Shown: positions 9,560 through 17,328 of the stretch, one piece after another
How the letters are laid out: every line of letters starts with the position of its first letter
How positions within the stretch are numbered: the stretch's first letter is position 1
Assembly (NCBI RefSeq): GCF_900142675.1
Contig: NZ_FRBS01000004.1
Coordinates: 1 to 64,000, forward strand
Source: Shouchella rhizosphaerae
GTDB lineage: Bacteria; Bacillota; Bacilli; Bacillales; Bacillaceae_D
Direction: 5' to 3'
Length of the DNA: 64,000 nucleotides
The notes under the pieces: generated by a model
Told to the model about the DNA's origin: nothing
The model's input: only the letters and a program-made list of their open reading frames with translations
The model's database searches: none
Program-made: the position numbers and the translations under genes

Positions 9560-9760
9560 GTGTATGACGGCAGGGATTTAACCGAGTTGGAAGGCATTTC
9601 GCCACACATGTGGACAGACGAAGAACTTGCTTTTTTCCACCACGGAATGCAACAACTTAGTGCCTATTTGAATATCCAAGGAAATTCGCGCCACAACCAA
9701 ATTTTAAAAGAAATTGAACGCCGGGGCGGCTTGCAAAAAGTAGACCAATCCTTTTCTTAA
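9560..9760 (+). CDS. hypothetical protein, first of a small pair
   Basis: 66 residues, GTG start at 9560 with AAAGGAG nine bases upstream. Soluble, no membrane segment; a short helical core (TDEELAFFHHGMQQLS) and a basic tail (KEIERRGGLQKV). Not a family I can name, though small proteins of this kind occur beside fabL in Bacillus. Fifteen bases separate it from the next gene, with which it probably forms an operon divergent from fabL and closed by the terminator at 10125. Confidence 0.7.
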   Translation: MYDGRDLTELEGISPHMWTDEELAFFHHGMQQLSAYLNIQGNSRHNQILKEIERRGGLQKVDQSFS

Positions 9761-9775
9761 CAGGGAGGTAATAAG

Positions 9776-10126
9776 ATGGATAAACAATTGTATTACGTTA
9801 ATTTAAATCCGATAAGTATGGACACAATTAGCAACGTGCGTGTAAATGACGGCCAATTAATTGAATACGAAATCGCCGCCACTGAAGAAGAGAAAAAGCA
9901 GTTTGAAGAATTGCTCAGGCAAGTCAATAAACACGATGTCGAGCTCGGCAACCTTTTCTCATTTAGACATTTTGACGAACGTGCCGGCGATGCCGATAAA
10001 AATGAATTTCAAGTTGGCATGAACGATGTATACGAACGCCTATACCAACTTGGCACCGAAGAAACAAAAGCCAAAATAAAAGAAATTAACTTGCTGAATG
10101 AAGACGACACAGAGCCTGGCATCTAA
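9776..10126 (+). CDS. hypothetical acidic protein, second of a small pair
   Basis: 116 residues, acidic and predicted mostly helical, with no signal peptide or membrane segment. Ribosome site GGGAGGTAA just before ATG. The opening (LYYVNLNPISMDTI) suggests a short beta strand before helices rich in Glu. I do not recognise the family. Follows the 66-residue gene by 15 bp and ends at a strong terminator, so the two are likely co-transcribed. Confidence 0.75.
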   Translation: MDKQLYYVNLNPISMDTISNVRVNDGQLIEYEIAATEEEKKQFEELLRQVNKHDVELGNLFSFRHFDERAGDADKNEFQVGMNDVYERLYQLGTEETKAKIKEINLLNEDDTEPGI

Positions 10127-10158
10127 AAAACACACCGCGGTTTCGGCGGTGTGCTTTT
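10125..10158. terminator. terminator after the 9560-10126 pair
   Basis: CACACCGC...GCGGTGTG (10131-10138 and 10146-10153) flanked by A and T tracts, between convergent genes. Confidence 0.8.
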
Positions 10159-10159
10159 C

Positions 10160-10909
10160 CTATATATTCGATTTTGACTGGCCGCCGTCTACCACTAGTG
10201 TAGCTCCAGTTACCCAGCTCGCTTTATCTGATCCTAAAAACACGACGACATCTGCTACTTCTTCTGGAGTTCCAAACCGACCGGCCGGAATGTCACGATT
10301 CACAAATTCGGTGATCCCCTCTGGATCGGCATCAAGGCGTTTTTGCCAATTTCCAGTCGGATGAAGTATCGAGCCCGGGGCTATGCTGTTGACGCGGATG
10401 CCTTGTTTTGCCGTCTCGTCAGCAAGAGCTTTTGTGAAACTAATAAGCGCCGCTTTTGCGCTATTATAAGTCGCTTTCCCACCTGATTCACGACCAAATA
10501 TAGAAGAAATATTGATAATCGTTCCTCTCCCTGCCGATTTCATCGCTGGCAGTGCAAGCTTTGAGAAATGGACAGCAGAGAAATAATTAAGCTCGAACGC
10601 TTCATAAAACACATCCATCGCCGTTTCGGAAATTGCTCCGCCATTGCTGCCGCCTGCATTGTTAACCAATATGTCAATCGGTCCGATCGCTGCTGACGCC
10701 TCGGTAAACATTCGCTCACGCTCAGCCGCTTTGGTCACATCGCCGCTAATCGTTTGAATACCTGCTAGTAGTCCCTCTATGCCTTCTGTCACCCTTGCAC
10801 AAACAGCCACTTTGGCTCCTTCTGCAGCAAAAGCGTTGGCAATTGCTTTGCCAATCCCTTTTGTTCCTCCTGTTACGAATACGCGTTTTCCCGTTAAGCC
10901 CAAATTCAT
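10160..10909 (-). CDS. short-chain dehydrogenase/reductase, translationally coupled to mutY
   Basis: 249-residue SDR oxidoreductase. TGGTKGIG (cofactor Gly motif) near residues 14-21, NNAGG near 85, catalytic Ser-Tyr-Lys with YNSAK near 150-154. Substrate unknown; 3-oxoacyl reductase or sugar/polyol dehydrogenase are the usual guesses. The start at 10909 overlaps the mutY stop by four bases (ATGA) with GGAGG upstream, so the two are coupled; the long frame upstream is inside mutY. This gene is not in the B. subtilis order mutY-fabL and looks like a local insertion. Confidence 0.85.
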   Translation of the reverse strand: MNLGLTGKRVFVTGGTKGIGKAIANAFAAEGAKVAVCARVTEGIEGLLAGIQTISGDVTKAAERERMFTEASAAIGPIDILVNNAGGSNGGAISETAMDVFYEAFELNYFSAVHFSKLALPAMKSAGRGTIINISSIFGRESGGKATYNSAKAALISFTKALADETAKQGIRVNSIAPGSILHPTGNWQKRLDADPEGITEFVNRDIPAGRFGTPEEVADVVVFLGSDKASWVTGATLVVDGGQSKSNI

Positions 10910-11988
10910 AGCCATCCCTCCTCCAAACAATGATTCAACAATTTTTGCTGTGAAACTGGAAAGGCATACTGCTCTAGTTCTTCCGCTTTTATGATGCGGC
11001 AATTCGCCGGTAGTTCACCATTTCGATTCGCCATGCCTACGTACAACTCAATTTCCCAAATTAAATGGCTAAATATATGTTTCACTTGAAAATTAGCAGC
11101 ACTGGGCTCCGCTTCTATATGGTATTTTTCAGCCAACTTTTGTTGGCGCTCCCCTGGATCAAACCGTCCTTCAAGCACAGGAAGCTGCCATAAGCCAGCT
11201 AATAGCCCCTTGTCTGGACGCTTTTCAATCAGCAGTTCGCCCTTTTCTGTTTTCAATAAAAACGATTCAAGCTCAATCGATTTTGCTTTTTTCTTTTTCA
11301 TTTTTATCGGCAGCCGCTCTTGTTGTCCTCGTTCATAGGCGAGGCATTGCGTTCGCACGGGACAAAGCAGGCAGCCTGGCGAAGTCGGTGTACACACAAG
11401 AGCGCCTAGTTCCATTAATCCTTGGTTAAAACTTGATGGGTCGCTCTTGTCAATTAGTTCATATAAAATCGCTTCATGCTTTTTTCTCGTTTGCGGTTTG
11501 CCAATATCATCTTCCATGCAAAAAACGCGCGACAATACACGCATCACATTGCCGTCAACGGCAGGTTCTGCTTTTGCATAAGCAATACTTAAAATCGCAC
11601 CGGCGGTATAGGGGCCGACTCCTTTTAATTGTTCGATTTCCTTGCGCGTATCGGGCACGACGCTGCCATAGTGTTCTACGACTTCCCTCACAGCGGCCTG
11701 CAAATTGCGGACACGGGAATAATAGCCAAGCCCTTCCCATACTTTCAATATCTCTTCCTCTTCAGCGTAAGCAAGATCTTCCATCTCAGGAAATTTACGC
11801 ATGAATTGTTCATAGTAAGGAATAACCGTATCGACTCTTGTTTGTTGCAGCATAATTTCTGACACCCATATATGGTAGGGATCGTTCGATTCACGCCAAG
11901 GCAATTCCCGTTTATGAGCCTGATACCACTCGACTAGCTGGCGCCTAAAATCGCTGTATGATATGTTTTCATTGTATGTTTCTGTCAC
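10906..11988 (-). CDS. mutY: A/G-specific adenine DNA glycosylase MutY
   Basis: Removes adenine paired with 8-oxoguanine, preventing G-to-T mutations. About 360 residues. Helix-hairpin-helix LKGVGPYTAG and catalytic Asp in VDGNVMRV are followed by the [4Fe-4S] ligands C-x6-C-x2-C-x5-C (CTPTSPGCLLCPVRTQC). The catalytic Glu is in EIMLQQTRV. A C-terminal NUDIX-like domain reads the oxidised base. I chose GTG 11988, preceded by AGGTGAG; 25 more in-frame residues upstream are unlike MutY. B. subtilis yfhQ position. Confidence 0.92.
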   Translation of the reverse strand: MTETYNENISYSDFRRQLVEWYQAHKRELPWRESNDPYHIWVSEIMLQQTRVDTVIPYYEQFMRKFPEMEDLAYAEEEEILKVWEGLGYYSRVRNLQAAVREVVEHYGSVVPDTRKEIEQLKGVGPYTAGAILSIAYAKAEPAVDGNVMRVLSRVFCMEDDIGKPQTRKKHEAILYELIDKSDPSSFNQGLMELGALVCTPTSPGCLLCPVRTQCLAYERGQQERLPIKMKKKKAKSIELESFLLKTEKGELLIEKRPDKGLLAGLWQLPVLEGRFDPGERQQKLAEKYHIEAEPSAANFQVKHIFSHLIWEIELYVGMANRNGELPANCRIIKAEELEQYAFPVSQQKLLNHCLEEGWL

Positions 11989-12161
11989 TCTTCTCACCTG
12001 ATGTCCCTTTGACTTGACCTGAAAACCAAATGCCTTCATGATGAAGATACGCTTATTTTCCACTAACGTCGGGTATAACTATAGCATAAATTACTTTTAG
12101 GTACAGCCGCCAATTACGAAATTGTGCATGATTGGTTGCAAAAGGAGGATGCTCTCTTCGT

Positions 12162-13142
12162 ATGGATACATCCACACATATTGTAATGGGTGCTGGACTG
12201 GCTGGGCTGGCGACACTTGATGCCCAGATTGCTTCATCGCCTTACATGATGACAGCCGTCCTAGCCACCACACTGGTTGCCTCCAATGCGCCAGATTTCG
12301 ATACCGTTTTAAAATTAAAAAACAATGCAATTTACATCCGCCATCATCGCGGCATGACACATTCCATTCCAGCACTACTGCTTTGGCCCTTCATTATCTC
12401 TGGCGGAATGATGCTCTTCTTTCAAGATGCCCATTGGCCGACGATTCTTCTATGGGCTGCAATTTCCGTATTTTTACACGTATTTGTTGATATTTTCAAT
12501 GCGTATGGCACACAGGCACTCTGGCCATTTTCGAATCGCTGGATCGCACTTGGTGTCATGAATATTTTTGACCCCGTCGTCTTTGGCGCCCATGTTGTCG
12601 GGATTTTATTATGGGCATTGGGCTTTCCCCCAGGTCCATCCTTTGTCGTTATTTATGTAGGATTGGTTTTATACTATGCATGGCGGATTAGTGAGAAGAG
12701 GGACGTTGTCAAGCGTGCAAGGCAACATCACCCAAATGCTACCCATATCTTTGTATCGCCGACAATTCGCTGGAACAAATGGCATCTTGTTATTCGGACA
12801 CCTGATATGCTTTATGTAGCCCAATCAAAAAATAAAAAAATCACTTTCTTTGAACGTTATGCTTTTGACCCGATTCCAACTGATCCTGTCATGCAAGCAG
12901 CGTGCTCCGACAAAAATCTTGCTGCTTTCCTGTCTTTTTCGCCAACATACCGCTGGGAAATGGAGGCGACAACGGACGGCGGCTATGAAGTTCGTTTCTT
13001 CGATTTGCGCTATCGCAGCAAAGGCCATTACCCATTCGTAGCCATTGTGCAGCTCGATGCCGATCTAAACATTGTCACCTCATACACTGGGTGGGTTTAC
13101 AGCGAAGAAGCACTGCAAAAAAAATTGAAAATCATTACGTAA
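12162..13142 (+). CDS. yfhP: YfhP, membrane-bound metal-dependent hydrolase family
   Basis: About 326 residues. The first ~190 contain several membrane helices and the DUF457/YdjM-type motif HHRGMTHS (near residue 60) with further His/Asp (HVFVDIFNAYGT) that could bind metal. The C-terminal ~120 residues are soluble. In B. subtilis yfhP has been reported to affect transcription of its neighbours yfhQ (mutY), fabL and sspE, which are also neighbours here. Start MDTSTH chosen by family length; AAAGGAGG lies 13 bases upstream, a long spacing, so an earlier start is possible. Confidence 0.82.
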   Translation: MDTSTHIVMGAGLAGLATLDAQIASSPYMMTAVLATTLVASNAPDFDTVLKLKNNAIYIRHHRGMTHSIPALLLWPFIISGGMMLFFQDAHWPTILLWAAISVFLHVFVDIFNAYGTQALWPFSNRWIALGVMNIFDPVVFGAHVVGILLWALGFPPGPSFVVIYVGLVLYYAWRISEKRDVVKRARQHHPNATHIFVSPTIRWNKWHLVIRTPDMLYVAQSKNKKITFFERYAFDPIPTDPVMQAACSDKNLAAFLSFSPTYRWEMEATTDGGYEVRFFDLRYRSKGHYPFVAIVQLDADLNIVTSYTGWVYSEEALQKKLKIIT

Positions 13143-13191
13143 TTGGCTATCGCCCTTACACGATGGCAATAAAACTGGTTAGGTTTGCCAC

Positions 13192-13221
13192 CGATAGCGC
13201 CTCGCCATCCCGGACATACTA
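13192..13221 (+). promoter_or_regulatory. candidate forespore (sigma-G-like) promoter of sspK
   Basis: CATACTA (13215-13221) equals the sigma-G -10 consensus. At an 18-bp spacing upstream is CGATA (13192-13196), a weak match to the -35 GHATR. The downstream gene encodes a spore protein, which fits forespore expression. Prediction only. Confidence 0.5.
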
Positions 13222-13243
13222 CAGTTAAGCCGATATGGCGAGG
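13200..13243 (+). repeat. inverted repeat masking the sspK ribosome site
   Basis: CCTCGCCAT (13200-13208) and ATGGCGAGG (13235-13243) are perfect inverted repeats; the right arm overlaps the start of the sspK Shine-Dalgarno sequence. If transcription starts at the sigma-G-like promoter inside the loop, the left arm would be absent from sspK mRNA, so masking would only affect read-through transcripts from yfhP. Confidence 0.5.
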
Positions 13244-13254
13244 GGGTTTCACCG

Positions 13255-13410
13255 ATGCGAAACAAAGCTAAAGGTTTCCCAAACCCGATTTCGTTCAACG
13301 GGAATAAAGCGAATAATGCCGATGAGCACGCGTCTAAGCGTCCTGACGGTACAACGCGCGACCACCCGCAAGAACGAATGAGATCGTCCAACCACTTTAA
13401 CTCGCTTTAA
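13255..13410 (+). CDS. sspK: small acid-soluble spore protein K
   Basis: 51-residue minor SASP. It shows the SspK hallmarks: NKxKGFP at the start and ASKRPDGTTRDHPQERMR near residues 26-43. Such proteins are made in the forespore and packed in the spore core. Ribosome site AGGGGG eight bases before ATG. Position yfhP-sspK-yfhH matches B. subtilis. Its ribosome site can pair with an upstream complementary stretch (see repeat at 13200). Confidence 0.88.
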   Translation: MRNKAKGFPNPISFNGNKANNADEHASKRPDGTTRDHPQERMRSSNHFNSL

Positions 13411-13428
13411 TTTTGGGAGGAATGCCTC

Positions 13429-13587
13429 ATGGGAAAGGAAAACTCGCGTTTCTCACACAGTTTGTATACTGATCCGTTCATGTCACCGCGTGCCAATGCA
13501 AAGCACGCTTTCCACCAAGTGAATGGCGAAACCCAACAAAGCCAACACAATATTGTGCTTGAAGCGCAAATGCGCAAACGCACGTAA
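13429..13587 (+). CDS. YpzG-like small protein
   Basis: 52 residues, hydrophilic, with the segment PRANAKHAFHQVNGETQQSQ that I associate with the YpzG family of small Bacillus proteins. Ribosome site GGGAGG eight bases before ATG. Follows sspK by 18 bp and ends at a strong terminator, so it is probably expressed with sspK, perhaps during sporulation. Function unknown; the family call is from memory and moderate. Confidence 0.7.
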   Translation: MGKENSRFSHSLYTDPFMSPRANAKHAFHQVNGETQQSQHNIVLEAQMRKRT

Positions 13588-13594
13588 ATGTGCG

Positions 13595-13628
13595 AAAAAC
13601 GGGTCTCCTTTTTCGGAGACCCGTTTTT
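13595..13628. terminator. terminator between the sspK operon and recX-yfhH
   Basis: AAAAACGGGTCTCC-(tttttc)-GGAGACCCGTTTTT: perfect 14-bp stem with T tracts on both strands. Confidence 0.9.
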
Positions 13629-13947
13629 AATTTGCTAATTTTTTATCGCCTAACAATGAGATCGGCACCCCGACTAACTCGCGCTCACCAGCGCGGTAGC
13701 CCCAAGCGAAGCGACCATTTAAATAGGAGACTTCAAAAAAAGACTCCCCGTCAGTCATATGGTAAACTTGTCCTGGCTCAATCTCTGCCGGGTCCATTAA
13801 ATACGCTTGCGCAAGTATTTTCCGGCGTTCATAGACGGCGTATTCATTGCTATTTCCTAGCTGCTCCGCTTTTTTTGCTTTTTCGTTTAACATCGCGATT
13901 TCCAGCTTTAATTCGTATTCGTCCATGTCGCTAAATCGTTTTTCCAT
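13627..13947 (-). CDS. yfhH: YfhH (DUF1811) family protein
   Basis: 106 residues, closely resembling B. subtilis YfhH: an N-terminal helical hairpin (residues 5-50) followed by a small beta barrel with SYLNGRFAWGYR near 74-85. Function unknown. Its ATG overlaps the recX stop (TAATG), so translation is likely coupled to recX. Confidence 0.88.
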   Translation of the reverse strand: MEKRFSDMDEYELKLEIAMLNEKAKKAEQLGNSNEYAVYERRKILAQAYLMDPAEIEPGQVYHMTDGESFFEVSYLNGRFAWGYRAGERELVGVPISLLGDKKLAN

Positions 13948-14768
13948 TACGTCTCTTCCCCCTCCATTTCAGTTTGTAAAAAACGGTCAATCTTCGAAAG
14001 CGCGAACCCTTTCCGGTAAAGCGCCTGTTTTAATTTATAAGTCAGTTCCCGTCCATTGTATTTTTTTACATATGATTTTAAGAGCTTCTCCCCTTGGTAC
14101 ACAAGAGCTTCCCACTCATTGTCCTCGTTTGCTTCTCGGTTTGCAAGTGCTGCCTGAATGGCCTCATATTCAAACCCCTTAGCCAACAATTGGTGCGTTC
14201 GTTTCTGCTTTAATTGCTCATTTGATTCGCGCCGATTGACAGCACGCCTTTCCTGTTTATCTAACCATGCTGTTAACACGTCGATTTGCCACTTTATTTG
14301 ATACGGCGAAAGCGCCTTCGCGATTGCCTCGGCGTCTACACCCTTTTGCAAGAGCTGTTGCCTTATTTTATTAGGGCCGATCAGCGTTTGTGCTGTTTTC
14401 GAACGGGCAAATGCTTCGGCAAAGGCGCGGTCGTCGATAAGCTTTTCCGCTTTTAAGGAGACAATCGTTTTTTCAATATGCTCGTCCAGACGGTCCTTTT
14501 CTTTTAAATAATCGCGTATTTCCTTTTCTGTGCGCATGCGATACGATAAATAATGAAGGGCAAGATGATGCGTTTTTTTTAGTTCGTCTGCTTCAATGAG
14601 CGCCTTCATCTCATTTTCGTCCAGTTCCAGCCCTTTTCTCAAGCCGTATTTTACTAAGATGGCTTCGTCCACACTAAACGCGAACCGTTCTGCTCCTGGC
14701 TTGCCGATAAAAACATTGTAGCGCTGTTTTGCTTTTTTTTGGACGGTAATTTTGGAAATCGTCGCCAC
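13947..14768 (-). CDS. recX: regulatory protein RecX
   Basis: Modulates RecA filament growth. About 273 residues, built of repeated three-helix modules typical of RecX (for example LSYRMRTEKEIRDYL and KIRQQLLQKGVDAEAI). GTG start at 14768 chosen for the GGGAGG site nine bases upstream; the longer frame adds 27 residues unlike RecX. Operon with yfhH. B. subtilis order yfhF-recX-yfhH is kept, with yfhF divergent. Confidence 0.9.
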   Translation of the reverse strand: MATISKITVQKKAKQRYNVFIGKPGAERFAFSVDEAILVKYGLRKGLELDENEMKALIEADELKKTHHLALHYLSYRMRTEKEIRDYLKEKDRLDEHIEKTIVSLKAEKLIDDRAFAEAFARSKTAQTLIGPNKIRQQLLQKGVDAEAIAKALSPYQIKWQIDVLTAWLDKQERRAVNRRESNEQLKQKRTHQLLAKGFEYEAIQAALANREANEDNEWEALVYQGEKLLKSYVKKYNGRELTYKLKQALYRKGFALSKIDRFLQTEMEGEET

Positions 14769-14869
14769 GTAGGGACGCCTCCCTTCTTTGTAGTCAATAG
14801 GTGTGAATAACAGCATAAGCGGGTATCGTGTAGAACGAGTGACAGCCAAAGCGAAAAAGGGGATATGCT

Positions 14870-15772
14870 ATGAAAATCGCTATAGCCGGTGGTACAGGGT
14901 TTATTGGTTCTAAACTAGCCAACCGCCTTTATGATGAAGGACATGATATTTACATTTTAACGCGGAACGCCAAAAATAAGCAAAACAAAAAACGCCTGAC
15001 ATTCGTGGAGTGGCTAAATCCAGCTGCCTCGCCACTCGAGCAACTCCAGGGCACAGAAGCATTTGTCAACCTTGCTGGCGAGCCGCTAATGGGCAGGTGG
15101 ACAAAAAGCAAAAAAGCTCAGATTGTCGCTAGCAGGCTTGAGGCTACGAACGAAGTAGTGGCGTTCATCAGCAAGATGGAGCAAAAACCGAGCGTGCTTA
15201 TTCAAGCTTCTGCTATCGGCTATTACGGCCATTCAGACTCCATTACATTTACGGAAGCAGACGGACCGGTTAACAACAACTTTCTAACAGAAGTAGCGAG
15301 AAAATGGGAAAATGCTGCTGTTCAAGCTGAAGCCTATGGGGTCCGTACCGTATTAACCCGGATTGGCATTGTTCTTGATAAACGGGAAGGCGCATTAGCC
15401 AAAATGATCATTCCATACAAACTTTATGCAGGCGGCAAAGTCGGTTCTGGCAGGCAATGGATGTCATGGATCCACATTGATGATGCCGTCGGTTTAATGG
15501 CTTTTGCGATCCAAACGAAGTCAATAAAAGGCCCGCTCAATGTAACAGCGCCCCATCCAGTGCGCATGCAGCACCTCAACCGCTCAGTCGCTAACGTTTT
15601 AGGAAAGCCTTATTGGCTACCAGCTCCCGCTTTCGCCATTAAAGTTGCCCTCGGAGAAATGAGCACATTGGTGCTAGATGGCGCATATGCTTACCCGAAA
15701 AAGGCAGTCATGCATGACTACCCTTTTATGTATACCAATATTGATGCTGCGCTCAAACAAGTGCTAACGTAA
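14870..15772 (+). CDS. yfhF: YfhF, TIGR01777-type epimerase of the extended SDR family
   Basis: 300 residues. Nucleotide-binding motif GGTGFIGSKLA at 7-17, the family motif GYYG near residue 115, and a C-terminal DUF1731-like domain (KPYWLPAPAFAIKVALGEM). Predicted NAD(P)-dependent sugar-nucleotide epimerase; real substrate unknown. The family is linked in several bacteria to cell division (SulA-like naming), but nothing here tests that. Divergent from recX. Confidence 0.88.
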   Translation: MKIAIAGGTGFIGSKLANRLYDEGHDIYILTRNAKNKQNKKRLTFVEWLNPAASPLEQLQGTEAFVNLAGEPLMGRWTKSKKAQIVASRLEATNEVVAFISKMEQKPSVLIQASAIGYYGHSDSITFTEADGPVNNNFLTEVARKWENAAVQAEAYGVRTVLTRIGIVLDKREGALAKMIIPYKLYAGGKVGSGRQWMSWIHIDDAVGLMAFAIQTKSIKGPLNVTAPHPVRMQHLNRSVANVLGKPYWLPAPAFAIKVALGEMSTLVLDGAYAYPKKAVMHDYPFMYTNIDAALKQVLT

Positions 15773-15807
15773 AAAAGCTTAGGTGTATGTGAACCTAAGC
15801 CTTTTTA
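15771..15807. terminator. terminator between yfhF and the 15805 gene
   Basis: GCTTAGGT-(gtatgtga)-ACCTAAGC with flanking A and T tracts on both strands. Confidence 0.85.
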
Positions 15808-16101
15808 ATGGACGAGCACTTGTTCAAAGTAAATGTTTTTTTCATCAATTCCGATCTTGCGCAAAAACTCTTCAGCTTCTTTCAGCGTATCAAGCGGGTA
15901 TTGCGTTTCGCAAAGCAGGGTGGCTCTCCGCAGGCTTTCCTGAAATTGCTTATTCAACGCCAAATCCCGCTTTACATTATACATGGCATTTAATACGCGC
16001 TCATCCCGTTCAAAACTGACGAACCCTTCCGTTTCGTTAAAATAGACAATGAGTGGCACATGCGTATGTGGATGAATGATGTGCGTTTTGTATAAGTTCA
16101 A
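15805..16101 (-). CDS. hypothetical protein
   Basis: 98 residues from a TTG start at 16101, supported by AAGGGGGG eight bases upstream; a longer frame reaches 16134 without a ribosome site. Begins with a beta-strand-like stretch (THVPLIVYFNETEGFVSF) and continues with helices. No membrane segment or signal. I do not recognise the family. Monocistronic, ending in the terminator shared with yfhF. Confidence 0.65.
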   Translation of the reverse strand: MNLYKTHIIHPHTHVPLIVYFNETEGFVSFERDERVLNAMYNVKRDLALNKQFQESLRRATLLCETQYPLDTLKEAEEFLRKIGIDEKNIYFEQVLVH

Positions 16102-16221
16102 GCGTGAAGCCCCCCTTGTTGGTGCATAGGCCACCGTTCTTCTTTATCGTATGGAAAACAAGCGCTTGCGGTCAACTATGAACGCCTAGTTTTACGTTTT
16201 TTTAGCCAAGGCTCTTAAGTG

Positions 16222-17259
16222 CTACCGGACTCCCGGCTCCAAAATGGCAAACGTCCCATTGTTTGCATTGATTTCCCCACGCGCCCCATAAGGCAGCAAA
16301 CATTTCGGCTCGTTATGGCCGAAACTAGCATTGTAAAGGACAGGCAACTGCCCACAATTAAATTCAGCTAGCACTTTTTTTATGACATGCTTATATTCTT
16401 TATAAAATTGGCCATTTTGGGGTTTAGCAAACAGAATGCCGCTTAACCTTTCTAAAATTCCACACACCCCATATTGACGCAGACCGTCTTCAAGCAGCCA
16501 CTCAGGCGCGTGTACTTCAGACGTTTCTAAAAACAAAATTGCTCCATCAAATTGGGAAGGAGCGGGAAACAAGGGCGTTCCTTTTAGAATTTCTAACACT
16601 TCAAAACAACCGCCGATTAACGGCCCTTGCACGACTCCCTCCCCTTGCACCACTTCATAATCATGATTAGGCTTATATGTACGACGCTTCTCTTTGTTGG
16701 CAACCGTCCATTCAAGCCATTCTCCTGTCCATTCGGGAGCCACTGGGATAGGGCCAACTGGAGTACCCGAGAACAATACCGTTTCAATCCATTTAACTGT
16801 GTAAGGGTGCATCCCACCATTCTCTGCAAAGTCATTGAGCACAGAAACGCCATAAAAGCTAGAAAGCCCGGCTTTCAAGCAAATAAGATGAGCAACTGTG
16901 CTATCCGAATAGCCGGTAAAAATTTTCGGGTTTGCGCGAATCAGTTCAAAATCGATGTAAGGGAGCATGCGAATGCTATCATTGCCGCCAATGCAGGAAA
17001 TAATCGCTTTAATGGATGGCTCAGCAAAAGCGGCCATGAAATCTGCCGCTCGCTTTTCTGGATGGCGATATACTTCGTCAGGAGGGCTTAACGTATGGGG
17101 CATCTCTACCACCTCAAGACCGAACACTTCTTCAATCCGCCGCTTCCCTTGTTCATAACGCCAACGAATCTCCTTGTCTCCAGCTCCTCCCCAACTAAGG
17201 CTCACAGTTGCGACTTTATCCCCTTTTTGCAGTCTAGCAGGCTGTAAAAGTTTAAGCAC
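16222..17259 (-). CDS. LD-carboxypeptidase / MccF-like serine peptidase (family S66)
   Basis: 345 residues. S66 peptidases cleave L,D-amide bonds in murein tetrapeptides or detoxify microcin C-type peptides-nucleotides. The nucleophile elbow TGYSDST places Ser118; the partner Glu is in FLETSE and His in FGHNEP, both present. GGNDSIRMLP is the family's oxyanion segment. The GTG start is supported by GGGAGGGA. The sequence is closer in feel to MccF-type enzymes than to classical LdcA, so peptidoglycan recycling versus antibiotic immunity cannot be decided. No neighbours suggest a partner. Confidence 0.88.
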   Translation of the reverse strand: MLKLLQPARLQKGDKVATVSLSWGGAGDKEIRWRYEQGKRRIEEVFGLEVVEMPHTLSPPDEVYRHPEKRAADFMAAFAEPSIKAIISCIGGNDSIRMLPYIDFELIRANPKIFTGYSDSTVAHLICLKAGLSSFYGVSVLNDFAENGGMHPYTVKWIETVLFSGTPVGPIPVAPEWTGEWLEWTVANKEKRRTYKPNHDYEVVQGEGVVQGPLIGGCFEVLEILKGTPLFPAPSQFDGAILFLETSEVHAPEWLLEDGLRQYGVCGILERLSGILFAKPQNGQFYKEYKHVIKKVLAEFNCGQLPVLYNASFGHNEPKCLLPYGARGEINANNGTFAILEPGVR

Positions 17260-17328
17260 GCCATTCCCTCCCTTTTTCGATTGCTCTTTTCATTTTCCTA
17301 GTGTAAACAAACAAGATTTTAACGTTTT

